The notes beneath the pieces are model-generated. The model was not told the origin of the DNA. It saw nothing but the letters and a program-made list of their open reading frames with translations, and searched no databases. A program made the position numbers and the translations under genes. Shown here piece by piece: positions 17,333-25,361 of a stretch of DNA of 64,000 nucleotides (its first letter is position 1; every line of letters begins with the position of its first letter). The DNA is from Catenuloplanes atrovinosus (GTDB lineage Bacteria; Actinomycetota; Actinomycetes; Mycobacteriales; Micromonosporaceae), in NCBI RefSeq assembly GCF_031458235.1, contig NZ_JAVDYB010000001.1, positions 3,989,001 through 4,053,000 on the forward strand, in the 5' to 3' direction.

Positions 17333-18475
17333 ATGAAAATTCCGCGCTGGGCGCGCATCGTCCTCATTCTCGGCGCCGTGCTGGCGGTCGCGAGCACCGG
17401 CACGATCGTCGGCGCGCGCATGCTGATCGACGGCGCGACCGCGGCCATCCCGCAGACCACGCTGATCGAGGGCGACGCCCGGGCACCCCGGCGCGAGCAG
17501 GGCAAGGCCATCGACGGCGCGATCAACCTGCTCCTGGTCGGCATCGACGCGCGCGACACCGGCGGTGGCAGCGACGGCGACTCGGTCCGGTCGGACACGA
17601 TCATCATCCTGCACATCCCGAAGGCGCACGACCGGGCGTACCTGATCTCCGTCCCGCGTGACTGGCTGGTCGACATCCCGGCGTACCGCAAGAACGGCTT
17701 CGCCGGCATCAGCGACAAAATCAACACCGCGTTCTCCGCCGGGTACGCGGGCGACGGCGACCGCATGGAGAAACTCGGCCGCGGCGTGGACCTGCTGTCG
17801 ACCACGCTCAACAAGACGACCGGCATCCAGTTCGACGGCGCCGCGATCATCGACTTCGACGGCTTCGCCAGCGTGATCCACGCGCTCGGCGGCGTGGACA
17901 TGTGCGTGGCCGAGGCCGCCGAGTCCGCGCACCTCGGCGTGGACGCGGACGGCAAACTGGTGCAGGGCTGGTACTCCGAGGCGTACGGCATCCAGCTCCC
18001 GCCGGGGGCGCAGCCGTTCGTGCACCGCCCCGGCTGCCGGACCATGAGCGCGACCGAGGCGCTCGACTACTCCCGCATCCGCAAGAGCCTGCCGAACGGC
18101 GACTACGACCGGCAGAATCACCAGCAGCAGCTGATCAAGGCGATCGTGGACAAGGCCACCACCCGCGGCGTCCTCACCGACCTCGGCAAACTCAACGACC
18201 TGGTCGCCGCCGCCGGCGACGCATTCGTCCTGGACACCGGCGACGCCTCCATCGCCGACTACGTCTTCACCCTCCGCAACCTCCGCGCGGACGACATGGT
18301 GCTACTCAAGACCAACGCCGGCAAGACCAACACCCAGTTCATCAACGGTACGTCGTTCGAGATGCTCGACCAGCCCTCGATGGACATGCTGACCGCCGCC
18401 AAGAACGGCACCCTCGACACCTTCCTCACCCAACACCCCGACTACAACGCCGACTCCCCCGCCGCGGACAAGTAA
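17333..18475 (+). CDS. LytR-CpsA-Psr (LCP) family phosphotransferase, paralogue
   Basis: The 380-residue protein is closely similar to its divergent neighbour across the whole length, including the TM helix (about 8-30), LLLVGIDARDTG, SDTIIILHIPKAHD, AYLISVPRDW and ALDYSRIRKSL. The pair is therefore a head-to-head duplication sharing a 260-bp regulatory region. The function is attachment of a cell-wall glycopolymer from a lipid carrier. The residues retained in both copies argue that both are active. Confidence 0.92.
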   Translation: MKIPRWARIVLILGAVLAVASTGTIVGARMLIDGATAAIPQTTLIEGDARAPRREQGKAIDGAINLLLVGIDARDTGGGSDGDSVRSDTIIILHIPKAHDRAYLISVPRDWLVDIPAYRKNGFAGISDKINTAFSAGYAGDGDRMEKLGRGVDLLSTTLNKTTGIQFDGAAIIDFDGFASVIHALGGVDMCVAEAAESAHLGVDADGKLVQGWYSEAYGIQLPPGAQPFVHRPGCRTMSATEALDYSRIRKSLPNGDYDRQNHQQQLIKAIVDKATTRGVLTDLGKLNDLVAAAGDAFVLDTGDASIADYVFTLRNLRADDMVLLKTNAGKTNTQFINGTSFEMLDQPSMDMLTAAKNGTLDTFLTQHPDYNADSPAADK

Positions 18476-18502
18476 CACTCCGGCACTCCTCTGCCCCAGC
18501 CA

Positions 18503-18590
18503 CCCGCCGGCCCTGCCGCTGGCAACCGACGCCCGCCGGCCCTGCCGCTGGCAACCGACGCCCGCCGGCCCTGCCGCTGGCGACTGACGC
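18503..18590. repeat. 29-bp tandem repeat, three copies
   Basis: Unit starts at 18503, 18532 and 18561, each beginning CCCGCCGGCCCTGCCGCTGG. The third copy has diverged. It follows the LCP stop and lies outside any supported gene. Confidence 0.85.
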
Positions 18591-18867
18591 CCGACAGCGG
18601 CTGCCAGGTGGCGGCCGGCCACGCCGGCCAGCGTCACGGCGGCTGGTGTCCCGGCGCGTGGCGGGTGCCGGTCGGCAGCCGACGCAGCCGGTTGCCGCGC
18701 AGCGGCGGACAACGGCCAGCCGCTCCGGCTGACGCCCGACCGCCGCGTAGCGGATTCCGGTCGGCAGCCGACACTGCCGGTTGGCGCGCAGCGGCGGCAA
18801 CGGCCAGCCGCTCCGGCCGACGCGCAGCGGCGGCAACGGCCAGCCCTGGTGACCGGCAGCCGACCCT

Positions 18868-18940
18868 GGCGGTTGGCGGGTGAGCCTGCCGGTTGGCGGG
18901 TGAGCCTGCCGGTCGGCGGGTGAGCCTGCCGGTCGGCGAA
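18868..18940. repeat. 20-bp tandem repeat array
   Basis: The unit CCGGTTGGCGGGTGAGCCTG recurs about three and a half times, with a T to C change in the last copies. No function is visible. Confidence 0.8.
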
Positions 18941-18999
18941 TAGTGCTCCGCATCGGCGGGCGCCCCGCGCCCGATATTTCGGCATATTGGCGATGGAAG

Positions 19000-19083
19000 T
19001 TGATCGCCATTCTGACTTTGTGAGGCGTAGGCACGTTATTCCGGCCGAATAACGTGCCTACGCCTCACAAAGTGGGCGATCAA
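19000..19083. repeat. large hairpin: 27-bp perfect inverted repeat
   Basis: Arms 19015-19041 and 19047-19073 are perfectly complementary over 27 bp (ACTTTGTGAGGCGTAGGCAC and onward) around a CGGCC loop. An outer 9-bp pair, TTGATCGCC (19000-19008) with GGCGATCAA (19075-19083), extends the stem past a 6/1 bulge. Its GC content is far lower than the surroundings. It could be a MITE-type remnant, a cruciform or a strong transcript-end structure. Confidence 0.92.
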
Positions 19084-19289
19084 GCAAATTCGCAAGAAAG
19101 ATCGTGGTCTTCTTGAGCCGCACGGTCATGCGAGCGGCGACGATATGCATATCCGGCATCGCATTCTCCGCGGAATGCCGCCCACACGGTCGCGGCTCCG
19201 CCGCCATTCCGGCCGCGGTCGACGATCGGCGGCGAAACGCCGCACGCGATCACGCGGCCAGGATTGAGAACGACCCGCACCGCACAAAC

Positions 19290-19650
19290 CTCCCCGGCCA
19301 CGCCGGGACCGGCTGCAGCGCCGCGTGCGAAGCGGACTCCCCCGGCCACGCCGGAGCCAACTCCAGCGCCACGCGCGAAGCGGACTCTCCCCCGGCCACG
19401 CCGGAACCGGCTGCAGCGCCGCCTGCGGAGCGGACTCCCCGGCCACACCGGAGCCAACTCCAGCGCCACGCGCGAAGCGGACTCCCCCGGCCACACCGGA
19501 ACCGGCTCCAGCGCCACGCACGAAGCAGACTCCCCCGGCCACACCGGAACCGGCTCCAGCGCCACGCACGAAGCAGACTCCCCCGGCCACACCGGAACCG
19601 GCTCCAGCGCCACGCACGAAGCGGACCCCCCGGCCACGCCGGAACCGGCT
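19290..19650. repeat. 48-bp tandem repeats
   Basis: The clearest units begin CCACACCGGAACCGGCTCCA, with starts 48 bp apart (for example 19491 and 19539); more diverged units extend to both sides. The 16-codon period keeps frames open, giving Pro/Ala-rich (plus) or Val/Gly-rich (minus) readings, but neither shows normal codon bias. Confidence 0.8.
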
Positions 19651-19925
19651 CCGTCGCCGCGTGCGGAGCGGAGCGCTAGCGGAGTCGGAGCCCGCGGCGA
19701 GGTTTGCCCGCGGGAGCATGCGGAACTCGACCCGCCGGAAGCGGGAAAATCGAGGTCACAAGGTTTTCCCGAAGCGGCACAGCGCACGGAACCCGGGCCG
19801 GGCCGAAGCGGAGATCGGCCCCCGGAGCGGCACCGCGCTCCCGGGAACAGGGGCACCCGGCCAAGCCGGTCGGGAGGCGGGAGAGCCGGCGGGCGCGGGA
19901 GAGGTCCCGCGCCCGGCCGTCGATG

Positions 19926-20060
19926 TCAGTCGTTCTTGTCGTCGTCGGCGCGGTCCGGGTCCGGCTCGCTCGGGGGCTTCTGGCCGGCGCGCTCCTCGGT
20001 TTCGGTTTCGGGAACGCCGTAGCCCTCTTCGGCGGCGCCGCGGTCCGGCTGTTCGGTCAT
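19926..20060 (-). CDS. small acidic protein (44 aa)
   Basis: This short gene starts MTEQPDRGAAEEG and ends with a DDDKND-type tail. A strong GAAAGGAG ribosome binding site lies 8 bases before its ATG. The product is hydrophilic, acidic and probably disordered. It sits 46 bp downstream of the DUF2231 gene on the same strand and is probably co-transcribed with it. No family is recognised. Confidence 0.65.
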   Translation of the reverse strand: MTEQPDRGAAEEGYGVPETETEERAGQKPPSEPDPDRADDDKND

Positions 20061-20106
20061 GGTCGTGCTCCTTTCGGTTGCGATGTGTGCGGTGGGGACC
20101 CGGGGG

Positions 20107-20577
20107 TCAGGACAGGGAGCTGGCCGCGTCCGGGTGGGCGTCCTCGTGGACGCCGATGCCGAGGCGGTCGACGAGTTCGCCGCCGAGCCAGGCCGCGCCG
20201 CTGCCGGCGGCCAGGGCGATCACCTCGAGGACGAACGCCAGCACGCCGGGCTCGTGGGTGGTGCCGTCCAGGCGCAGCAGCCATGAGATCAGGAAGAGCA
20301 CCAGCACCAGGCCGTTGATGGCGCCGTGCAGCAGGCCGATGCGCTTGGCGCGGGTGCCGGGCGGGATGGCGGTCCAGTCGAGCCAGCCGGTGGCGGACGC
20401 GATGACGGCGCCGATCAGGCCGGCGCCGATGTTCCAGAAGCCTACCTGGCCGAATACGTCGTTGCCGGTGATCAGGTGGACGAGGTCGAAGATGGTGCCG
20501 GTGACCAGGAGTCCGAGCGGGAAGACGATGACCATCGGATGCACCGGGTGGCCCAGCGCGCGTACTCGTGTCTGCAT
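20107..20577 (-). CDS. DUF2231 membrane protein
   Basis: The 156-residue protein starts MQTRVRALGHPVHPM. This start is preferred over the ATG at 20589 because that codon overlaps the predicted -10 box. The HPVHPMVIVFPLG motif and four hydrophobic helices (about 18-38, 50-70, 80-100, 113-133) are typical of DUF2231, whose function is unknown. A GGTT-N15-GGGTAT promoter lies directly upstream. Confidence 0.85.
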   Translation of the reverse strand: MQTRVRALGHPVHPMVIVFPLGLLVTGTIFDLVHLITGNDVFGQVGFWNIGAGLIGAVIASATGWLDWTAIPPGTRAKRIGLLHGAINGLVLVLFLISWLLRLDGTTHEPGVLAFVLEVIALAAGSGAAWLGGELVDRLGIGVHEDAHPDAASSLS

Positions 20578-20587
20578 GCGACGGCGC

Positions 20588-20612
20588 ATACCCGCGTCGA
20601 TGCGCCTGAACC
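20588..20612 (-). promoter_or_regulatory. SigB-like promoter for the DUF2231 gene
   Basis: Minus-strand GGTT, 15 bp, GGGTAT. The position implies a very short or absent leader for the start at 20577. Confidence 0.55.
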
Positions 20613-20677
20613 GCGTCGTTTGAAGCAGGTGCCTGGGGGCACGCGGTCGCGGACGGCGTTCGAGAGGAGACGAGCAC

Positions 20678-21097
20678 ATGAGACGCGCGGTGTTCACGAT
20701 GGCGGTGGGCGGTGCGGTCGGGGTGGCGGCGGTGGCCGCGGTCCGCCGCGGACGGCAGGCGCGGGCCGCCGCCGACGACCGCTGGCACAGCATCACGATC
20801 AACCGGGAGCCGGAGGAGGTCGGGCCGCAACCGCAGCCGCTGCACGATCTGGGTGAGGCGATCCAGGTGCGGGTCCGCCCGGCGCCCGGCGGCCGGGGCA
20901 CGGAGATCGCGGCGCGCTGCGTGAATCCGAACCCGGACGGCGTGCGGGCGCTGCGCCGCGCGCTGCGCGAGACGCGGACGCTGGTGGAGACCGGTGAGGT
21001 GCTGCTGCCGGACGCGCCGCCGACGACGCGGCGCACGCCGCTGGGCGCGCCGCTGGCGTACGCGACCCGGCACGGACGGCAGGAGGGACGGCTGTGA
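20678..21097 (+). CDS. hypothetical protein, possible SRPBCC-like remnant
   Basis: The 139-residue product begins with an N-terminal hydrophobic anchor (about 4-22). The segments HSITINREPEEV and IQVRVRPAPGGRGTEIAAR resemble short stretches of polyketide-cyclase/SRPBCC proteins, but most of the fold is missing. Its last codons overlap the dehydrogenase start (GTGA), so the two are translationally coupled and may act together. Family assignment is weak. Confidence 0.6.
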   Translation: MRRAVFTMAVGGAVGVAAVAAVRRGRQARAAADDRWHSITINREPEEVGPQPQPLHDLGEAIQVRVRPAPGGRGTEIAARCVNPNPDGVRALRRALRETRTLVETGEVLLPDAPPTTRRTPLGAPLAYATRHGRQEGRL

Positions 21098-22263
21098 GGG
21101 CGCTGTGCTGGGAAGGCGTGAACGACCTCGCGGTACGGGACGTGCCCGACCCCGAGATGCGCAACGAGCAGGACATCGTCGTCAAGGTGCGCAAGACCGT
21201 CACGTGCGGTTCGGACCTGCACCTGATCGGCGGGTACATCCCGTTCATGAGCCGCGGGGACGTGCTCGGCCACGAGTTCGTCGGCGAGGTGGTCGAGGTC
21301 GGCGCGCAGGTGCGCAAACACCGGGTCGGCGACCGGGTGGTGGTCAGTTCGTTCGTGTCCTGCGGCCGGTGCTGGTTCTGCTCGCAGGAGCTCTACTCGC
21401 TGTGCGACAACGGCAACACGAACCCGGCGATCACGGAGTCGATGTGGGGCTTCGCGCCCGGCGGCTGCTTCGGCTACTCGCACGCGATGGGCGGCTTCGC
21501 GGGCAGCCACGCGGAGTACATCCGGGTCCCGTTCGGCGACGTCGGCGCGTTCACCATCCCGGACGAGGTCGACGACCTGCGCGCGCTGTTCGCGTCGGAC
21601 TCCGCCGCGACCGGCTGGATGGGCGCGGACCTCGGCGGCGTGAAGCCCGGCGACGTGGTGGCGGTCTGGGGTGCCGGCGCGGTCGGGCAGATGGCCGCGC
21701 GCGCGTCCGTGCTGCTCGGCGCGGAGCGCGTGCTGATCATCGACCGGTACGACAACCGCCTCGACCAGGCCGCGAAGTTCGCCGGTGCGGAGCCGCTGAA
21801 CTATGTGCGCGACGACGTGGGCGCGGCGCTGCTGGAGGCGACCGGCGGGCGCGGCCCGGACGTGTGCATCGAGGCGGTCGGCATGGAGGCGCACCGGCCC
21901 GGCCCGCAGCACGCGTACGACCAGGTGAAGCAGCAGCTGCGGTTGCAGACCGACCGGCCGTCCGCGGTCCGGGACGCGATCTATCAGGCGCGCAAGGGCG
22001 GCAGCGTGTTCGTGCTCGGCGTCTACGCCGGGTTCGTCGACAAGTTCCCGCTCGGCGCCATGATGAACAAGGGCCTGACCGTCCGCGGTGCCCAGATGCA
22101 CGGCCAGCGGTACATCCCGATGCTGCTGGACCGGATGGCGCGCGGCGAGCTGGTGACCGAGCACCTGGCCACCCACGTGATGCCGCTGGACCGCGGTGTC
22201 GAGGGATACCGGATGTTCAAGGACAAGGAGGACGGCTGCGTGCGCGCGGTCTTCGAGCCCTGA
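21094..22263 (+). CDS. zinc-dependent alcohol dehydrogenase (formaldehyde-dehydrogenase-like)
   Basis: The 389-residue MDR enzyme has a GroES-like catalytic domain with CGSDLHL (catalytic zinc Cys), GHEFVGEV, and the structural zinc Cys cluster CGRCWFCSQELYSLC. The Rossmann domain follows with VWGAGAVGQMAA and an Asp-ending strand, LIIDRYD, which favours NAD. An insertion around MGGFAGSHAEY is typical of the glutathione-independent formaldehyde dehydrogenase-like group. The substrate is probably a small aldehyde or alcohol. The GTG start overlaps the upstream gene; a terminator follows. Confidence 0.9.
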   Translation: MRALCWEGVNDLAVRDVPDPEMRNEQDIVVKVRKTVTCGSDLHLIGGYIPFMSRGDVLGHEFVGEVVEVGAQVRKHRVGDRVVVSSFVSCGRCWFCSQELYSLCDNGNTNPAITESMWGFAPGGCFGYSHAMGGFAGSHAEYIRVPFGDVGAFTIPDEVDDLRALFASDSAATGWMGADLGGVKPGDVVAVWGAGAVGQMAARASVLLGAERVLIIDRYDNRLDQAAKFAGAEPLNYVRDDVGAALLEATGGRGPDVCIEAVGMEAHRPGPQHAYDQVKQQLRLQTDRPSAVRDAIYQARKGGSVFVLGVYAGFVDKFPLGAMMNKGLTVRGAQMHGQRYIPMLLDRMARGELVTEHLATHVMPLDRGVEGYRMFKDKEDGCVRAVFEP

Positions 22264-22280
22264 CGGTACCCGGCCGGCGT

Positions 22281-22298
22281 GTGTCCCCGGGGGGACAC
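22281..22298 (+). terminator. hairpin terminator
   Basis: GTGTCCCC and GGGGACAC form a perfect 8-bp stem with a 2-base loop, 18 bp after the dehydrogenase stop. Confidence 0.65.
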
Positions 22299-22375
22299 GC
22301 GTCGGCCCGGGCGGGCCGCCGGATCGGGGCAGTCCCTTCGGCGAGGAGAGGACACCCGCGGAAGGGGGACACGTC

Positions 22376-22558
22376 ATGCCGGACCGCGTCAGTACCGCGA
22401 TGCTCGGCCGTACCGCTGTCATCGGCCTTTATCTGATCGCCCTGCTGGTCGCGCCCGGCCCGGCCGCCGCCGCGCCGGCGGCGCTGCTGGGCATGGTGTG
22501 GGTGGCCGGGTACGCCCGGGAGCTCACCCGCCGGACCGGGGCGCCCGATGGCCGTTGA
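22376..22558 (+). CDS. small membrane protein (60 aa)
   Basis: The gene has a GAAGGGGG ribosome binding site. The product has two hydrophobic segments (about 13-28 and 31-46) and a basic C-terminus. It overlaps the Nramp transporter gene by 11 bp and is probably co-translated. It may be an accessory peptide of the transporter, but this is inference and no family is recognised. Confidence 0.65.
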   Translation: MPDRVSTAMLGRTAVIGLYLIALLVAPGPAAAAPAALLGMVWVAGYARELTRRTGAPDGR

Positions 22559-23804
22559 GCAGGCCGTCGCCGTCGCGCCGCTCACCATCCGGACCCGGAT
22601 CGCGCGGGTCGCGCCGTGGTTCGGGCCCGCGTTCGTGGCCGCGGTCGCGTACGTGGACCCGGGCAACTTCGCCACGAACTTCACCGGCGGCGCCGCGTTC
22701 GGCTACCAGCTGGTCTGGGTGATCCTGGGCGCGAACCTGATGGCGATGCTGGTCCAGTCGCTGTCCGCGAAGCTGGGCCTGGTCACCGGCCGCGACCTGC
22801 CGGAGCTGTGCCGCGCGCACCTGCCCCGCCCGGTCAGCCGCGGCCTGTGGGTGCAGGCCGAGCTGGTGGCGATGGCGACCGACCTGGCCGAGGTGATCGG
22901 CGGCGCGCTGGCGCTGGCGCTGCTGTTCGGCATCCCGTTGCCGATCGGCGGCGCGATCACCTGCGCGGTCTCGTTCGCGCTGCTCGGGTTGCAACAGCGC
23001 GGCTACCGCACGTTCGAGTCGGTGATCGCCGGCATGCTCGGCGTGATCCTGGCCGGCTTCCTCTACACGGTGCTGCGCTCCGGCGCCGAGCCGGCCGCGC
23101 TGGCCGCCGGCATGGTGCCGTCGTTCTCCGGCGCGGACAGCCTGCTGCTGGCCACCGGCATCCTGGGTGCGACGGTCATGCCGCACGTGATCTATCTGCA
23201 CTCCGCGCTGGCCAAGACGCGCACGCCGGGGATCAGCGGGCCCGCCGAGCTGCGCCGCGCGCTGGGCTGCCAGCGGCTCGACATCCTGGTCGCGCTGGGC
23301 CTGGCCGGGCTGGTCAACCTGGCCATGCTGGTGATCGCGGCGCGGCTGTTCCACGGCCGGGCGGTCGGCGACACCGGCACGCTGGAGGGCATCCACGCGG
23401 CGCTCGGCGTCAGCCTGGACTCGGCGGCCGCGCTCGCGTTCGCGCTGGCGCTGCTGGCGTCCGGGTTCGCGTCGTCGAGCGTGGGCACGTACGCCGGCCA
23501 GGTCGTCATGCAGGGGTTCATCCGCCGGCGGATTCCGCTGACGGTACGCCGGGCGCTGACCATGGCGCCCGCGATGGTGGTGCTGCTGCTCGGCGTGGAC
23601 CCGACCACCGCGCTGGTGCTGTCCCAGGTGGTGCTGTCGTTCGGCGTGCCGTTCGCGCTGGTGCCGCTGGTGATGCTGACCCGGCGCCGGGACGTGCTGG
23701 GCGAGCACGTCAACCGTCCGATCACGACGGTCGCGGCCTCGGTGGTCGCCGCGCTGATCATCGCGCTCAACGTGTTCCTGCTGATCCGCACGTTCGCGGG
23801 CTGA
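22548..23804 (+). CDS. Nramp-family divalent metal transporter (MntH type)
   Basis: The 418-residue membrane protein has about 11 TM helices. TM1 carries DPGNFATN and TM6 carries MPHVIYLHS, the two unwound helices that coordinate Mn2+ or Fe2+ in Nramp proteins; the Met of the metal site is present. Import is proton-coupled. A manganese catalase gene lies 1.6 kb downstream, so manganese supply is a plausible role. Confidence 0.93.
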   Translation: MAVEQAVAVAPLTIRTRIARVAPWFGPAFVAAVAYVDPGNFATNFTGGAAFGYQLVWVILGANLMAMLVQSLSAKLGLVTGRDLPELCRAHLPRPVSRGLWVQAELVAMATDLAEVIGGALALALLFGIPLPIGGAITCAVSFALLGLQQRGYRTFESVIAGMLGVILAGFLYTVLRSGAEPAALAAGMVPSFSGADSLLLATGILGATVMPHVIYLHSALAKTRTPGISGPAELRRALGCQRLDILVALGLAGLVNLAMLVIAARLFHGRAVGDTGTLEGIHAALGVSLDSAAALAFALALLASGFASSSVGTYAGQVVMQGFIRRRIPLTVRRALTMAPAMVVLLLGVDPTTALVLSQVVLSFGVPFALVPLVMLTRRRDVLGEHVNRPITTVAASVVAALIIALNVFLLIRTFAG

Positions 23805-23815
23805 GCCCCGTTTGT

Positions 23816-23853
23816 ACCCCTTCGTGGCGGGCACCCGGTCGCCGCGAAGGGGG
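23816..23853. terminator. hairpin terminator between convergent genes
   Basis: ACCCCTTCG pairs with CGAAGGGGG across a 20-base loop region, between the Nramp and response-regulator stops. Confidence 0.65.
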
Positions 23854-23867
23854 TCACGGATGCGATC

Positions 23868-24512
23868 TCAGATCAGGCCGGCGCTTCCGGCCAGCGCCGC
23901 CGCCTCGGTCCGGCTGGTCACGCGCAGTTTGCGCAGCAGCGTGGCGGTCAGCCGTTTGACCGTACGCTCCGAGACGTGCAGTTCCTCGGCGATCTCGGTG
24001 GTGGTGGCACCGGCCGCGATCAGCCGCAGCAGGCGCCGCTCCGCGTCGTCCAGGTGCACCGGCGGTGCCGGGCGGGGCCCGCGCCCGGGCGTGAGCAGCG
24101 GGCCGAGCAGCCAGGACGGCAGCACCGACCAGCCGTCCAGGATGGACAGCAGGGGGGACAGCAGCGCCTCCGCGTCCATCGACTTGGGCAGGAAGCCCTC
24201 CGCGCCGGCACGCAGCGCCTCGACCGCGGGCTCCGGGTTCTCGTCCCCGGACATCGCCACGATCCTGGTGCGTGCCACCGTCCGCCGGATGGCCGCGATC
24301 GCCCGGATGCCGCCCGGCGCCGGCATGTGCAGATCCACCAGGGCCAGATCCGCCACGGTACGAAGGACGAGCCCCGCCGCGCCGGCCGCGTCCCCGGTGG
24401 AGGCCACCACGGTCGCCCGCCCACCGGTGATCCTGGGCAGCAGCAACTCCATGCCCTGCACGAACAGCGGATGGTCGTCGATCAGCACGACGCGCAGCGC
24501 GGGGGGCGACAT
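23868..24512 (-). CDS. NarL/LuxR-family response regulator
   Basis: The 214-residue protein has a receiver domain (about 5-120) with VVLIDDHPLF and the phosphoacceptor region DLALVDLHMPAPGG, and a conserved Lys in GFLPKS. A LuxR-type HTH (about 145-205) follows: TTTEIAEELHVSERTVKRL. It is divergent from the kinase gene starting 31 bp away, which is its likely partner. Targets are unknown. Confidence 0.92.
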   Translation of the reverse strand: MSPPALRVVLIDDHPLFVQGMELLLPRITGGRATVVASTGDAAGAAGLVLRTVADLALVDLHMPAPGGIRAIAAIRRTVARTRIVAMSGDENPEPAVEALRAGAEGFLPKSMDAEALLSPLLSILDGWSVLPSWLLGPLLTPGRGPRPAPPVHLDDAERRLLRLIAAGATTTEIAEELHVSERTVKRLTATLLRKLRVTSRTEAAALAGSAGLI

Positions 24513-24542
24513 GTCGCCCGCGTTCCCACCGGCATCCCGGAC

Positions 24543-25298
24543 ATGCGCGTCATGACCGGTTCGCTGTGGCGCCTCGCCAAGCGCCTCGTCCCCGGGCGCG
24601 CCCGGCCGGGCGCGGTCACCGCCGGCGAGATGCTGGTGCTGCGCACGCTCTGCCACGAGCTCCGCCCGCCGGTCAGCACGCTCGGCTCGCTCCTGCGCGC
24701 GCTCGACCGCGAGACGGACCCGCCGGCGCGGGGTGCGGACGACTCGCACGCGCTCGCCCGGCTGGCCGCCGCGCACACCCGGCACCTGGAGGAGTTGCTG
24801 CGGCACGCCGCCGACATCGCCGAGGGGCTCAGTCGCGCGCCGGACGACGCTGCGACCGTGCCGCTCGGCCGGCTGCTGCCCGAGCTGGCCGCCACCGTGC
24901 CGGACGGCCGCCTCGACCTGCGGGTCGGCGCCGCCGCGGCCCGCTGGCCGGTGCATCCCCGGCACACCCGGCAGATCCTGATGAACCTGCTGGCCAACGC
25001 GGTACGGCACGGGCCGGCGGACGGCCGGATCACGCTGCTCGCGCGTACCGGCGCGCGGTCCCTGCGGTTGATGGTGTGCGACGAGGGTGAGGTCACCGCG
25101 GAGCTGACGGCCGCGCTGCGCCGGGACGCGGCACCGGCCGGCATGCACGGCCTGGGACTGTGGCTGGTCCGGCAGCTCGCCCGGCGGCACGGCGGCAGCG
25201 TCCACGCGCGCCCGGTCGTACCGTCCGGGGTCGCGGTCTGTGTGCTCCTCCCCCGCCGTCCCGGACTGTCACGCCGGGGCCAGCGGTTGGCCCGGTGA
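24543..25298 (+). CDS. soluble sensor histidine kinase
   Basis: The 251-residue protein (or 248 from the second ATG at 24552) lacks TM helices and any recognisable sensor domain. It opens almost directly with the dimerisation/His box CHELRPPVSTLGSL, then a coiled region and an HATPase domain with N box LMNLLANAVRHG and G box GLGLWLVRQLARRHGG. It probably phosphorylates the divergent response regulator. The signal must come through a partner or an intracellular ligand. Confidence 0.85.
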   Translation: MRVMTGSLWRLAKRLVPGRARPGAVTAGEMLVLRTLCHELRPPVSTLGSLLRALDRETDPPARGADDSHALARLAAAHTRHLEELLRHAADIAEGLSRAPDDAATVPLGRLLPELAATVPDGRLDLRVGAAAARWPVHPRHTRQILMNLLANAVRHGPADGRITLLARTGARSLRLMVCDEGEVTAELTAALRRDAAPAGMHGLGLWLVRQLARRHGGSVHARPVVPSGVAVCVLLPRRPGLSRRGQRLAR

Positions 25299-25361
25299 GG
25301 CCCGCCCCCCGGGCACTCGGTGTGCAACGACACGTCGGCACATCACAGGGAGGACCTGACC

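Larger units (their letters stand above)
18476..19925. other. 1.45-kb gene-poor repeat region
   Basis: I see no convincing gene. The region contains 29-bp repeats (18503-18590), partly ordered CCGGTTGGCGGG-type repeats ending in a 20-bp tandem array (about 18868-18940), a lower-GC stretch with a large hairpin (19000-19083), and 48-bp tandem repeats (about 19290-19650). One GCATGCTCCCGCGGGC element is at 19706-19721. Long open frames exist in several phases, but none has actinomycete codon bias or a ribosome binding site. Confidence 0.75.

Noticed and set aside
19080-19856. Open frames of 190-430 codons across the 48-bp repeats
   Set aside because: Repeats with a period divisible by 3 keep all phases open; codon bias and start signals are missing.
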